Part shown: positions 35,188 through 44,118 of the stretch, piece by piece | How positions within the stretch are numbered: the stretch's first letter is position 1 | How the letters are laid out: each line of letters starts with the position of its first letter | Notes under the pieces: generated by a model | Database searches by the model: none | Seen by the model: the letters and a program-made list of their open reading frames with translations, nothing else | Told to the model about the DNA's origin: nothing | Position numbers and translations under genes: made by a program | From: Arcobacter acticola | GTDB taxonomy: Bacteria; Campylobacterota; Campylobacteria; Campylobacterales; Arcobacteraceae | Direction: 5' to 3' | Assembly (NCBI RefSeq): GCF_013177675.1 | Contig: NZ_CP042652.1 | Coordinates: forward strand, 1,302,001-1,366,000 | Length of the DNA stretch: 64,000 nucleotides

Positions 35188-36585
35188 TTGAATAATACTT
35201 TCTTAGCAATTGATATAGGTTCATCTACCATAACAGCAGTTATTGCAAAGCATGACCTAGAGAATAATATAAATATTTTAGGTACAGGTATTCAAAAAAG
35301 TAACGGAATTAACAAAGGGTTAATAATAAATATTGAAGAAGCATCTAAGTCTATTAAAGATGCAGTTTCTGTTGCAAAAAGAACAACAACTGAAATGATT
35401 GATACTACAGTAGTTTCTATTTCAGGAAGTTATTCAAAAAGTATTAGAAGTAGTGGTTCTGTTAATGTACCAAATGGATTAATTACAGAAACAGAAATTA
35501 ATCAAGTAATGCAAATGGCTTTATATAATGCAACGATTGTTCCAGAATATGAAGTTGTTCATGTTGTTCCAATTTTCTTTAAAGTTGATGATTCAATTGA
35601 AGTTGATAATCCTTTAAATATGAACGGATCAAGACTTGAAGTTTCAGTTTATATAGTAACAGCTAAAAGAACTGCTTTAACAAATATAAAATCAGCTCTT
35701 AAAATATCTGGTATAGAAGTTGTTAAATTTGTTTTAGATTCATATGCTTCAGCACTTGCTGTTTTAGATGATCAACAAAAGAAATTTGGAGCAATCGTTA
35801 TAAATTTAGGTGCAACAACAACTGAATTTGTATATTTTAAAGGTAATTCAATTATTTTTAATGGATTTATTCCTGTTGGTTCAAATCATGTAACAAATGA
35901 TTTATCAGTTATGTTGCATACTCCTCCAACAGCAGCAGAAAAAATAAAATTAGAATATGGTTCACTTGTAAGAAACTATTCTCCTAACAATGAATTAGGT
36001 GTTACAAAAGTTAAAATTCCTAGAATTGGTGATGAAGATAGTATTTCTGAAGTTGCCCTTGATTATATTCAAACTATTATTCATGCGCGTGTTGAAGAGG
36101 TTTTAGTTTTAGTTAAAAATAAACTAAAGAAAAGCGGTCTCATGGACAATACAGGTTCTGGAATTGTAATTACAGGTGGTATGAGTTATCTTGATGGAAT
36201 AAAAAAATTAACTGAACGAATTTTTGAAGGTATTCCAATTAGCGTAGCTAATCCAAAAAATATTAAAAATGGTTTTATGAGTTTTGATGAAGCAAACATG
36301 GCAACTATCGTTGGATTACTTTTTTATTCGTTAGGTACAAATAGAAGTTACCAATTAGATTCAAGCAAAAAGTTAATTAAACCTTTCAAGAATGATAGAA
36401 TTGTAGAGCAACAAAAGATTTCAGTATCTAATAGTAACAATCATCATATATCTGACAAACCTCAGGTTGAACATTTGAAAGAACAAATACAAATAAAAGA
36501 TAACGCAACTGTTTTAACGCCTTTGACAAGAGATAAGAAAAAGGGTGTTTCAAAATTCTGGGGTAAAGTATCGGAGTGGTTTTAA
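35188..36585 (+). CDS. ftsA: Cell division protein FtsA
   Basis: Actin-like protein tethering FtsZ to the membrane. Start is TTG 35188 with AAGGAG upstream. The ATPase signature AIDIGSSTITAVIA is at 7-20, SHS2-type domain follows (NINILGTGIQKSNGINKGLIINIEEA), then GAIVINLGATTTEFVYF, and TGGMSYLDGI. The C-terminal amphipathic end SKFWGKVSEWF is the expected membrane-targeting sequence. 465 residues, a little longer than the E. coli protein. The stop overlaps the ftsZ start (TAATG). Confidence 0.95.
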   Translation: MNNTFLAIDIGSSTITAVIAKHDLENNINILGTGIQKSNGINKGLIINIEEASKSIKDAVSVAKRTTTEMIDTTVVSISGSYSKSIRSSGSVNVPNGLITETEINQVMQMALYNATIVPEYEVVHVVPIFFKVDDSIEVDNPLNMNGSRLEVSVYIVTAKRTALTNIKSALKISGIEVVKFVLDSYASALAVLDDQQKKFGAIVINLGATTTEFVYFKGNSIIFNGFIPVGSNHVTNDLSVMLHTPPTAAEKIKLEYGSLVRNYSPNNELGVTKVKIPRIGDEDSISEVALDYIQTIIHARVEEVLVLVKNKLKKSGLMDNTGSGIVITGGMSYLDGIKKLTERIFEGIPISVANPKNIKNGFMSFDEANMATIVGLLFYSLGTNRSYQLDSSKKLIKPFKNDRIVEQQKISVSNSNNHHISDKPQVEHLKEQIQIKDNATVLTPLTRDKKKGVSKFWGKVSEWF

Positions 36586-37718
36586 TGGAAAATTTATTTA
36601 GAGTAGATGATATAAAAGTGGATATGCCAAGCAAAGTTTTATCTGATAATGTAGCTAAAATAGCTGTAATTGGTGTTGGTGGTGGTGGTTGTAATATGAT
36701 TAACCACATGATAAATGAAGGTTCTCATAAAATTGATTTAATAGCTGCTAACACAGATTTACAAGTATTGCATATCTCAAAAGCTCCAAAGAAAATTCAA
36801 TTGGGACTTAAACTTACAAAAGGTTTAGGTGCTGGAATGAAACCAGAAGTTGGTCGAGATTCAGCTGTCGAAAGCTATGAAGAAATAAAAGCTGCGCTTA
36901 AAGGTGCTGATATTATTTTTATTGCTGCTGGACTTGGTGGTGGAACTGGAACTGGAGCTGCTGCTATTATTGCAAAAGCTGCAAAAGAAATTGGGGCATT
37001 AACTGTTTCTGTTGTTACTAAGCCATTTACTTGGGAAGGTAAAAAAAGAGCAGGATTAGCTAATCTTGGACTTGAAGAGCTTAAGAAAGTAAGTGATTCG
37101 ATTATCATTGTTCCAAATGATAGATTATTAGAAATAATTGATGAAAACGTTGGAATGAAAGACGCTTTTAAAATAATTGATAATATTTTATACCAAGCCG
37201 TTAATGGTATGAGTGAAGTTATTTTAAATCCAGGTAATTCAGATATTAATACTGACTTTGCAGACGTTAAAACTATTATGCAACACAAAGGTATGGCATT
37301 AATGGGAATAGGACGAGCAAAGGGTGAAAATGCAGCTCACAGAGCCTTAGAAGATGCTATTGATTCTCCTTTACTTGATAAAGTTTCTCTAAATGGTGCT
37401 AAAGGTATTTTAATTCACTTTAATATACATCCTCAAGTTTCATTATTTGCTATAAATGATGTAATGGGTTCTATAAATGATAGAATGGATTCTAATGCTG
37501 AGATTATTTTTGGAACAACATCTGATTCTACTTTAGAAAAAGATGAAGTTAAAATTACTATTGTTGCAACTGGATTCGAATCTAGAAATGATGAACCAGA
37601 AGAACCAGCTGAAGGTACAGAAGAAAATGCTCAAAATGCAGTTCCTTTGGATATCGAAACTTATTTAGATACTCCTCCATTAATGAGAGATTATATAGTT
37701 CAATACCAATTAAACTAA
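36585..37718 (+). CDS. ftsZ: Cell division protein FtsZ
   Basis: Tubulin-like GTPase forming the division ring. The ATG at 36585 overlaps the ftsA stop by one base and has GGAG eight bases upstream; the GTG at 36576 is less likely. The 377 residues show AVIGVGGGGCNMINHM, the tubulin signature FIAAGLGGGTGTGAAAIIAKAAKE, GTW-type loop PFTWEGKKR, and NDRLLEI. The linker is short, and the C-terminal peptide region reads PLDIETYLDTPPLMRDYIVQ. Codons 247-377 lie within the left copy of the 491-bp direct repeat flanking the adjacent insertion sequence, and the gene is intact. Confidence 0.97.
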   Translation: MENLFRVDDIKVDMPSKVLSDNVAKIAVIGVGGGGCNMINHMINEGSHKIDLIAANTDLQVLHISKAPKKIQLGLKLTKGLGAGMKPEVGRDSAVESYEEIKAALKGADIIFIAAGLGGGTGTGAAAIIAKAAKEIGALTVSVVTKPFTWEGKKRAGLANLGLEELKKVSDSIIIVPNDRLLEIIDENVGMKDAFKIIDNILYQAVNGMSEVILNPGNSDINTDFADVKTIMQHKGMALMGIGRAKGENAAHRALEDAIDSPLLDKVSLNGAKGILIHFNIHPQVSLFAINDVMGSINDRMDSNAEIIFGTTSDSTLEKDEVKITIVATGFESRNDEPEEPAEGTEENAQNAVPLDIETYLDTPPLMRDYIVQYQLN

Positions 37719-37811
37719 TAAATTATTTTACAAATAAAAAAAGGCTTTAAACGTAAGTTTAAAGCCTTTTTTTTAATATAAATCTATATCTGAAAATCAA
37801 TAGGTTTATTT
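37321..37811. repeat. Left copy of 491-bp target-site duplication
   Basis: Identical, base for base as far as I can compare, to 39621-40111 (constant offset 2300). It contains ftsZ codons 247-377, the ftsZ terminator and the last codons of the convergent YeeE-like gene. It ends exactly where the insertion sequence begins (37812). Flanking bases outside the repeats differ, which fixes its ends. Confidence 0.95.
37736..37776. terminator. Rho-independent terminator after ftsZ (left copy)
   Basis: Twelve-base arms AAGGCTTTAAAC / GTTTAAAGCCTT (37741-37752 and 37757-37768) around a GTAA loop, preceded by a run of A and followed by a run of T. It works in both directions on paper. Before the IS insertion it would have served both ftsZ and the convergent YeeE-like gene. 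Confidence 0.93.
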
Positions 37812-37828
37812 CCTGACTTCCGCGATAA
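37812..37828 (+). repeat. IS left terminal inverted repeat
   Basis: CCTGACTTCCGCGATAA, the exact reverse complement of 39604-39620. It directly abuts the left target duplication. Confidence 0.95.
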
Positions 37829-37936
37829 CTCAATAAATCAATAATTTAAAAATATGAATCCCTAAATAAAGGGCTTTATAGGTAATAAGAAAACACTATT
37901 TGTGTGTCTCAAGGGTATATTTGTTAAAATTTCTTT

Positions 37937-39577
37937 ATGAATTTAAGAGTTAGAAAAAAGAAAAATGCTAGTGGTAGTATAAGTGTTCAAATATTAGATA
38001 GAACAAATAGAGGATACAAAGTAGTTGAAACTATTGGTTGTAGTTTTGAAGATCTAGAGATTGAAAAATTTTATGAAAAAGCTCTTGTAAAAATCAATGA
38101 TTTATCTCAAAATCTTTTTGCAAATAAAATATCAGAATCAAATAAAAAGATACTACTTAAAGAACTACTTTCAAGTTTAAATACACAAGACTTTATTCCA
38201 ATAGGTGATGAGCTTATATTTGGAAAATTGTTTAATAATATTGGATGTAATGATTTATTTAAAGATATAAATACAAAAAATATTAGGAATAAAGAGGATA
38301 AAAACTTTTTGTTTAAAAGTTTGGTGATTTCAAGATTATTATATCCAGGGAGTAAACTTGAACTTATAAACTATCTAAGTTACTTTAAAAATATTGATAT
38401 AACAAGTGATAAAATATATAGATTTTTAGATACTTTGTACCAAGATGAAATAAAATCAAAAATAGAGACCTGTGTATTTGAATATACAAAAAATATAATG
38501 AAAGGTGAAATAGTATTAACCTTTTATGATGTAACAACATTATACTTTGAGAGTGAGAGTGAAGATGATCTTAGACGTATTGGATTTAGTAAAGAGGGTA
38601 AATTAGCACGTCCTCAGATACAACTAGGATTGTTTACAACACTGCAAGGATATCCATTAAGCTTTGAAGTTTATGAGGGTAATAAATATGAAGGCCATAC
38701 ACTAGTAGATATACTCAAAAAATTCCAAGAGAAATTTGTTCTTCCAAATAAACCTATAGTTGTAGCTGATCGTGGAATGTTAAATAATGCAAATATAGCT
38801 TATTTAGAAGAGAATAATTATAAATATATTTTAGCTGCTAAAACAAGAAGTATCGCAAGTGATTTAAAAGAAAAAATCACAAATCTAACATTTATTGATG
38901 ATGGTACTATTCATACACTAAAATTTAATAAAGATATATCCTATAAAGAAAAAATAGATGAAGATACTAGCGTTTCAAAATCAATAAATGTAAATCAAAG
39001 ATTAGTGCTTTCATATTCATTCAAAAGAGCAAAAAAAGATAAGTACAATAGAGATAAAGCATTGCAAAGATTAGAAGAGAAAATAAAGACTACAAAAAAT
39101 ATCACAAAAAAAGATTTAAAACTATCATACTATGCTAAATATCTTAATATTGATGATCATAAATGTGATATCACTTTTAATATCAATAATCAAAAAATAA
39201 TTGAAGATCAAAAATTAGATGGTATCAAAGGATTTATAACAAATGATTTTAATCTTACAGCAAATGAAATAATTGAACACTATAATAATCAATATGATGT
39301 AGAACGAGCTTTTAGAATCTCAAAGACTGATCTAAAAATAAGACCTATTTATCATAGACTAGAAACAAGAATAAAAGCTCATATCTTAATTTCGTTTGTA
39401 TCTTATGCAATCTATAAAGAGTTTGAAAGAAAATTAAAACTAAATGATGTTAAATTTGATTTCTCACAAAAATTTTTACGCAAAATTATTGAGCATATAA
39501 TTGCTGTAAAAATAGATGATGAAATAATACCTATTAATCCATCTGAAATACAAAAACAGATTTTAGATATTATTTGA
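37937..39577 (+). CDS. IS1634-family DDE transposase
   Basis: 546 residues with the layout of IS4-related IS1634 transposases. The first catalytic Asp is in TFYDVTTLYFES (about 197), followed by GFSKEGKLARPQIQLGLFTT; the second Asp is in VVADRGMLNNANIAYLEEN (about 276); the catalytic Glu is in the conserved YDVERAFRISKTDLKIRPIYHR (about 455). A lysine-rich insertion (about 350-400) separates the last two, as in the family. The start ATG is 125 bases inside the IS. Complete and without stop codons. Confidence 0.94.
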   Translation: MNLRVRKKKNASGSISVQILDRTNRGYKVVETIGCSFEDLEIEKFYEKALVKINDLSQNLFANKISESNKKILLKELLSSLNTQDFIPIGDELIFGKLFNNIGCNDLFKDINTKNIRNKEDKNFLFKSLVISRLLYPGSKLELINYLSYFKNIDITSDKIYRFLDTLYQDEIKSKIETCVFEYTKNIMKGEIVLTFYDVTTLYFESESEDDLRRIGFSKEGKLARPQIQLGLFTTLQGYPLSFEVYEGNKYEGHTLVDILKKFQEKFVLPNKPIVVADRGMLNNANIAYLEENNYKYILAAKTRSIASDLKEKITNLTFIDDGTIHTLKFNKDISYKEKIDEDTSVSKSINVNQRLVLSYSFKRAKKDKYNRDKALQRLEEKIKTTKNITKKDLKLSYYAKYLNIDDHKCDITFNINNQKIIEDQKLDGIKGFITNDFNLTANEIIEHYNNQYDVERAFRISKTDLKIRPIYHRLETRIKAHILISFVSYAIYKEFERKLKLNDVKFDFSQKFLRKIIEHIIAVKIDDEIIPINPSEIQKQILDII

Positions 39578-39603
39578 AATTTCAAGATATTGATTTGTGT
39601 GTC

Positions 39604-39620
39604 TTATCGCGGAAGTCAGG
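39604..39620 (-). repeat. IS right terminal inverted repeat
   Basis: TTATCGCGGAAGTCAGG, perfect complement of the left end, directly abutting the right target duplication that starts at 39621. Confidence 0.95.
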
Positions 39621-40018
39621 AGGGTGAAAATGCAGCTCACAGAGCCTTAGAAGATGCTATTGATTCTCCTTTACTTGATAAAGTTTCTCTAAATGGTGCT
39701 AAAGGTATTTTAATTCACTTTAATATACATCCTCAAGTTTCATTATTTGCTATAAATGATGTAATGGGTTCTATAAATGATAGAATGGATTCTAATGCTG
39801 AGATTATTTTTGGAACAACATCTGATTCTACTTTAGAAAAAGATGAAGTTAAAATTACTATTGTTGCAACTGGATTCGAATCTAGAAATGATGAACCAGA
39901 AGAACCAGCTGAAGGTACAGAAGAAAATGCTCAAAATGCAGTTCCTTTGGATATCGAAACTTATTTAGATACTCCTCCATTAATGAGAGATTATATAGTT
40001 CAATACCAATTAAACTAA
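39621..40018 (+). pseudogene. ftsZ: Duplicated 3' fragment of ftsZ (codons 247-377)
   Basis: Identical to the end of the intact ftsZ: it codes for the C-terminal subdomain and the C-terminal peptide but not the GTP-binding domain. The open frame continues leftward through the IS right repeat to a TTG at 39590 (first residues MICVSYRGSQEGEN), so a fusion peptide of 142 residues could be made if the IS end drives transcription. No good ribosome site precedes that TTG. Best regarded as a by-product of target duplication. Confidence 0.92.
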
Positions 40019-40035
40019 TAAATTATTTTACAAAT

Positions 40036-40076
40036 AAAAAAAGGCTTTAAACGTAAGTTTAAAGCCTTTTTTTTAA
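40036..40076. terminator. Second copy of the ftsZ/YeeE terminator
   Basis: Same 12-base arms as at 37741-37768, now at 40041-40052 and 40057-40068. This copy remains next to the end of the YeeE-like gene and can still terminate its mRNA. Confidence 0.9.
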
Positions 40077-40083
40077 TATAAAT

Positions 40084-41175
40084 CTATATCTGAAAATCAA
40101 TAGGTTTATTTGTTTTATCATCATTCCATTCAAAAATAAAACACATTGGTAATTTATCTTTTTTACCTAATATTACAGCTGTTATATATCCTGAAACAAA
40201 AATAGACAAAATAGCAAGTAATGAAGCAAATGCAAGAGTTGAGAATCCTGTTAAACCTTGCCCAACTGTACAACCTATTGCTAATACTCCTCCTACACCC
40301 ATTAATGATCCACCAATCATATTATATTTTACTTTATTTATATTTTGATTTGCAGTACATCCAAAGCTGTATTTTCTATTTGCAAATGACATAGAAAAAG
40401 TACCTATTAAAACACCTACAATAATTGCAATAGCAAAACTTACTTCATTTACTTGATAGTATGTAAATAGTTCTAGAGTTTTAGCTATTGGATAAACAAA
40501 TGTGATACTTGATAATTCAATAGTTCTTTCCATACTCTCTTCACCCATAACGCCAGTTACATACCAAGCAAAACTAACTAATAGCCCAATTAACATACCA
40601 TCAATTAAAGTGAATATTCTTTTTACTTTTTTTACTAAATAAAGCAAAATAAGAGCTAGAATTCCAACAATTACATAAATATTCATTTGAGTATTTTCAA
40701 TTATGCTTGACCATTGAATAAGTGTTTCATTATTTATAAATGGATTTAAAACACCAGCTAATAAACCCTTTGTAGTTGCATATGCAAAAATTCCTATAAA
40801 AATTAAAGTCACAAGAGCATTTGTATCACCTTGTGCAAATTTAACTAAGCTTCTGCTACTACAACCATCTGCTATCATCATTCCAGCACCAAATAACAAG
40901 CCACCCAAAATAATAGAAAAGTAGTTAATATTAGATTTGAAATAGTTTGTTTGTGTTAAATCAAGTTCAAAATGATTTGCTATTATTGTAGTTGAAACAA
41001 TTGCAACAATCATTGCCATTACTACAGATGCCGCTCTTTTTGTAGATTTTGTAAGAATATAATCCTTAATAGAACCACTAAAACAAAATTGATTTTTTTG
41101 TGCAATTGCCCCAAAAGCAATTCCTATAAACAATCCTAATATGTTTATTGTTTCATATATTTCTAAATCAAACAT
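40084..41175 (-). CDS. YeeE/YedE-family sulfur-compound transporter
   Basis: 363-residue integral membrane protein with two pseudo-repeated halves and about nine or more hydrophobic helices. Conserved cysteine motifs mark the thiosulfate/sulfur permease family: KNQFCFSGSIKDYI (about 29), MIADGCSSRSLVKFAQGD (about 105), YSFGCTANQNI (about 269) and AIGCTVGQGLTGFSTLA (about 302). Its last codons lie within the right target duplication, so the end is intact only because the IS duplicated it. It follows an acidic hypothetical gene with no gap. The transported sulfur species is not evident. Confidence 0.87.
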   Translation of the reverse strand: MFDLEIYETINILGLFIGIAFGAIAQKNQFCFSGSIKDYILTKSTKRAASVVMAMIVAIVSTTIIANHFELDLTQTNYFKSNINYFSIILGGLLFGAGMMIADGCSSRSLVKFAQGDTNALVTLIFIGIFAYATTKGLLAGVLNPFINNETLIQWSSIIENTQMNIYVIVGILALILLYLVKKVKRIFTLIDGMLIGLLVSFAWYVTGVMGEESMERTIELSSITFVYPIAKTLELFTYYQVNEVSFAIAIIVGVLIGTFSMSFANRKYSFGCTANQNINKVKYNMIGGSLMGVGGVLAIGCTVGQGLTGFSTLAFASLLAILSIFVSGYITAVILGKKDKLPMCFIFEWNDDKTNKPIDFQI

Positions 41176-41439
41176 CTAAATATCATCCTCATCATCACTC
41201 ATATCTTCTAAATCTTGAAGAATCTTAACTGCATCTTCTTCAGATAGGATATTTTTTTCAATATGTATTAATACTTCATCATAATATTTTTTTACATCCA
41301 ACATATATTCTAAATGTGTTTTTAAATCTTCACTATCTTTTTGTTTAGATATAAATTTTTCTATTGTTTTTATTTCTTCATTTACTTGAATTAATACTTC
41401 TGTTTTTAATATTTTTTCTAATTCTTTTATAGCACTCAT
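41176..41439 (-). CDS. Small acidic hypothetical protein
   Basis: 87 residues, unrecognised. It looks all-helical with heptad-like charged stretches and ends in a run of acidic residues (DMSDDEDDI). AAGGAAAA lies upstream on the minus strand. It is placed directly between hemF and the YeeE-like permease, with the permease start adjoining its stop. No cysteines, so a sulfur-carrier role is not supported by the sequence. Confidence 0.6.
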   Translation of the reverse strand: MSAIKELEKILKTEVLIQVNEEIKTIEKFISKQKDSEDLKTHLEYMLDVKKYYDEVLIHIEKNILSEEDAVKILQDLEDMSDDEDDI

Positions 41440-41450
41440 AGTTTTTCCTT

Positions 41451-42485
41451 TTAATTTTTATGATTATTTACTGTATTTGGTATTGTATTGCCACTTGCTT
41501 GATATTTTAAAGCTTGTGGATGATTTTTATAATGTTCTCGAACTCTTGAAGCTAGTTTTTCTTTTATTGATGCATTTATCATTCCATCATCTTTTATTGC
41601 CTCAACAAGTGCATTTACAAGTTCATCTTGTGGTTTTTCTACTTTTTGTATCCATGATTTTAATAAACTTTTATTTACAAAAGAAGGAAGAGAACCCATT
41701 ATTCCTATATCATTTTGATTATGAACCAAAAGTCCTGATGTTGTTCCTCTATCTAATGTTAACACTTGAAATAGATATAAAGTATGATAATCAAGTTGTT
41801 TTTTAATATCTTGAACACTAAACTTAGTTCTAGTTTTAAAAGCATTTTCAATTATATTTATATATGTATCAATAATACCTTCACCAAAATTCTGAGCAAA
41901 TAAAAAGTCATCTGATTCATTTTGTGTTTTATAATTTTCTAAATAAAAGTGACAAACACCTCTGTGTTTATTTAATGCTGGAATAAAAAAGTATTTATCT
42001 CCTTGTTTTATTCCCTCTTCATAAGTTTCATTTGACAATTCTTTTAAACTATTATTGAAAACTTCTTTATCTTCATCATTTTGTAAACTTGGATTCAAGT
42101 CAGCCATAACTCTCCAATAAGAGCTGCCATCTCTTAGACAAGTCAAAGATATATGAATATGAATTGATGGAACATTTGGATTTTTTGGATGAATGATTGT
42201 GGAAATTGCTGTTGCACTTTGAAGACTTTTTGTCTCATCTTCATCATAATGAACTTGTGATACATTTACACTAGCTGTATTAAAAAGTACATTATCCCTT
42301 GCTTCAAATCTATTTCCACCACCATGAATTCCATTGTCTCTAAACCAAACTACTTTTTCAAAGTTTTTATTTTCACCTAGAGTTGAACTTAAAAAATTTA
42401 ATTTATCTACAAATCTTTTTTGTAAAATACTTACTAATTGGTAAGCTTTTATTGCATTTGCTGATTTAGCCATAATCATATTCAT
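41451..42485 (-). CDS. hemF: Oxygen-dependent coproporphyrinogen III oxidase
   Basis: Oxidative decarboxylation in heme synthesis under aerobic conditions. Signatures: WFRDNGIHGGGNRFEA (about 46-61), ASVNVSQVHYDED, STIIHPKNPNVPSIHIHISL, WRVMADLNPS, HRGVCHFYLENY and VLTLDRGTTSGLLVHNQNDIG with IMGSLPS. The ATG at 42485 overlaps the upstream gene's TGA (ATGA) and gives 344 residues; a longer frame starts at 42506 but is less convincing. The presence of HemF fits a microaerobic to aerobic lifestyle. Confidence 0.9.
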   Translation of the reverse strand: MNMIMAKSANAIKAYQLVSILQKRFVDKLNFLSSTLGENKNFEKVVWFRDNGIHGGGNRFEARDNVLFNTASVNVSQVHYDEDETKSLQSATAISTIIHPKNPNVPSIHIHISLTCLRDGSSYWRVMADLNPSLQNDEDKEVFNNSLKELSNETYEEGIKQGDKYFFIPALNKHRGVCHFYLENYKTQNESDDFLFAQNFGEGIIDTYINIIENAFKTRTKFSVQDIKKQLDYHTLYLFQVLTLDRGTTSGLLVHNQNDIGIMGSLPSFVNKSLLKSWIQKVEKPQDELVNALVEAIKDDGMINASIKEKLASRVREHYKNHPQALKYQASGNTIPNTVNNHKN

Positions 42486-42979
42486 TTTACTAGTTCCTTT
42501 AAACAATCTTCAAAAGTTCCAAAAACTATATTTTCAACACTACAAGCTATCATTAAATTGATTGGATAATCAAAATCTTCAATAAATCTATTATCTAAAT
42601 CAACTACAACATTATTCAAAAGTTTTGTTTCATCCTTTGAAAATGTATCAATATAATTTTGCTCTTTTTTCATATATCCAAAAACTTTTTTACCCAAAGC
42701 ACTTGCATATCCACATTCCCAAATAGTTCCACTATCGGCTTCTTTACCTCTAAAAGCATTTATATTTGCAATTACAATATCACATTGATTTATCAAATTT
42801 ACATTTGCTTTATAAATATCTTGAGCAATCTTATTTTTTTCTTGATTAAAGTCTATTACATTATCTAATGGATAAAGTCCAATAAAACCATACTCTTCAC
42901 AGAGCTTTACAAATCTTTTTCCAATTTCAATTGAGTCGGGTTCAAATACATCGAATCCTGCTATATATATCTTTTTCAT
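42482..42979 (-). CDS. Nucleoside 2-deoxyribosyltransferase-like protein
   Basis: 165 residues of the nucleoside deoxyribosyltransferase fold: YIAGFDVFEPDSIEIGKRF (3-21), the conserved NINAFRGKEADSGTIWECGYASALGKKVFGYM in pieces (about 70-101), where the D and the glutamate of the family are present (DSGTxxE). Enzymes of this family exchange or hydrolyse the deoxyribose-base bond in nucleotide salvage. It is divergent from the adenine deaminase gene, another salvage enzyme, and coupled to hemF by ATGA. Confidence 0.83.
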   Translation of the reverse strand: MKKIYIAGFDVFEPDSIEIGKRFVKLCEEYGFIGLYPLDNVIDFNQEKNKIAQDIYKANVNLINQCDIVIANINAFRGKEADSGTIWECGYASALGKKVFGYMKKEQNYIDTFSKDETKLLNNVVVDLDNRFIEDFDYPINLMIACSVENIVFGTFEDCLKELVK

Positions 42980-43055
42980 GGCAGAATTATATATAAATTA
43001 ACTTAATTGAGTACTATTATTTGCCTTTGTACATCTTTTTCACATACTAAGATTG

Positions 43056-43061
43056 TATAAT
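43056..43061 (+). promoter_or_regulatory. -10 element for the adenine deaminase operon
   Basis: TATAAT preceded by ATTG, 35 bases upstream of the ATG at 43096. It lies in the 116-bp divergent gap to the deoxyribosyltransferase gene. No obvious -35 box. Confidence 0.55.
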
Positions 43062-43095
43062 CGTCACATTATTTTAAAACAATTGGAATTATATT

Positions 43096-44118
43096 ATGAA
43101 AGAATTTATACAAAAACTACCAAAAGCAGAACTTCATCTTCATATTGAAGGTTCTCTTGAACCTGAATTGATGTTTGAACTTGCAAAAAGAAACAATATA
43201 AAAATACCTTACAAAACTATTCAAGATATTAAAAATGCATACAATTTTACAAATTTACAAAGTTTTTTAGATATTTATTACGCAGGAGCAAATGTACTTA
43301 TTACAAAACAAGATTTTTATGACTTAACTTGGAATTATATTTTAAAATGTGTTGAAAACAATATTATTCATACAGAAATATTTTTTGATCCACAATCACA
43401 CACTCAAAGAGGAATTGAGTTTAAAACTGTGATTTTAGGAATAGTTGAAGCATTAAATGATGCAAAAGAAAAGTATGGAATCACTTCAGCTATTGTCATG
43501 TGTTTTTTAAGACATCTTTCACAAGAAGAAGCTTTGAAAACTTTTGATGAAGCCTTAGCTTTCAAAGATTATATTATAGGTGTGGGACTTGATTCTTCAG
43601 AGATTGGAAATCCTCCTTCAAAGTTTGAACAAGTTTTTAAAAAAGCAAAAGAACAGGGTTTTAAATTAGTAGCTCACGCAGGAGAAGAAGCTGATGTTTC
43701 TTATATATTTGAGGCCTTAGATTTATTAAATATTCAAAGAATCGATCATGGTGTTCAATCTATAAAATCGTCTTTTTTAATGGAAAGATTAAAAAAAGAG
43801 CAAATACCTCTTACTGTTTGTCCAAATTCAAATATTGAGCTAAAAGTATTTGAAAACTATTCACAACACAATATTAAAGAGCTTTTGGATTATGGTTTAA
43901 ATGTAAGTGTAAATTCTGATGATCCTGCATATTTCAAAGGATATTTAAATCAAAATTTTATAAATTTATGGGAGAATCTAGACTTGGGCAAAGAGGATAT
44001 TATTAAGTTAGTAAAAAACTCTCTTAATTCATCTTTTATTAGTGATGATTTAAAAAAAGAATATATAAAAAAAGTAGAACAGATAATAAATAATGAAAAA
44101 ACTAAAGGTCAAATATGA
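43096..44118 (+). CDS. Adenosine deaminase family protein, adenine deaminase type
   Basis: Zinc-dependent deaminase of 340 residues. Metal ligands are in KAELHLHIEGSLEPE (H15, H17), VAHAGEEAD (about 197), and NSDDPAYF near 277-283; the catalytic Glu is in HAGEE. The sequences EIFFDPQSHTQRG and GLDSSEIGNPPSKF are those of the adenine-deaminase branch (yeast Aah1-like), not classic adenosine deaminase. It presumably converts adenine to hypoxanthine in purine salvage. Ends in an ATGA overlap with a phosphatase-like gene. Confidence 0.88.
   Translation: MKEFIQKLPKAELHLHIEGSLEPELMFELAKRNNIKIPYKTIQDIKNAYNFTNLQSFLDIYYAGANVLITKQDFYDLTWNYILKCVENNIIHTEIFFDPQSHTQRGIEFKTVILGIVEALNDAKEKYGITSAIVMCFLRHLSQEEALKTFDEALAFKDYIIGVGLDSSEIGNPPSKFEQVFKKAKEQGFKLVAHAGEEADVSYIFEALDLLNIQRIDHGVQSIKSSFLMERLKKEQIPLTVCPNSNIELKVFENYSQHNIKELLDYGLNVSVNSDDPAYFKGYLNQNFINLWENLDLGKEDIIKLVKNSLNSSFISDDLKKEYIKKVEQIINNEKTKGQI

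Larger units (their letters stand above)
37812..39620 (+). mobile_element. Insertion sequence of the IS1634 family, 1809 bp, intact
   Basis: Bounded by perfect 17-bp terminal inverted repeats and flanked by a 491-bp direct repeat of host DNA. It encodes one complete 546-residue DDE transposase. IS1634 from Mycoplasma mycoides is known for unusually long, variable target duplications of up to several hundred bases, and this element shows the same behaviour. Repeats and ORF are undamaged, so it is probably a recent and still active copy. Confidence 0.93.
39621..40111. repeat. Right copy of 491-bp target-site duplication
   Basis: Second copy of 37321-37811. It restores the 3' end of the YeeE-like gene (its last 9 or so codons lie in the repeat) and carries a promoterless C-terminal fragment of ftsZ and a second copy of the terminator. 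Confidence 0.95.

Noticed and set aside
37860-37873. Terminator within the IS leader (CCCT/AGGG)
   Set aside because: Only four base pairs and no T-run; too weak to support.
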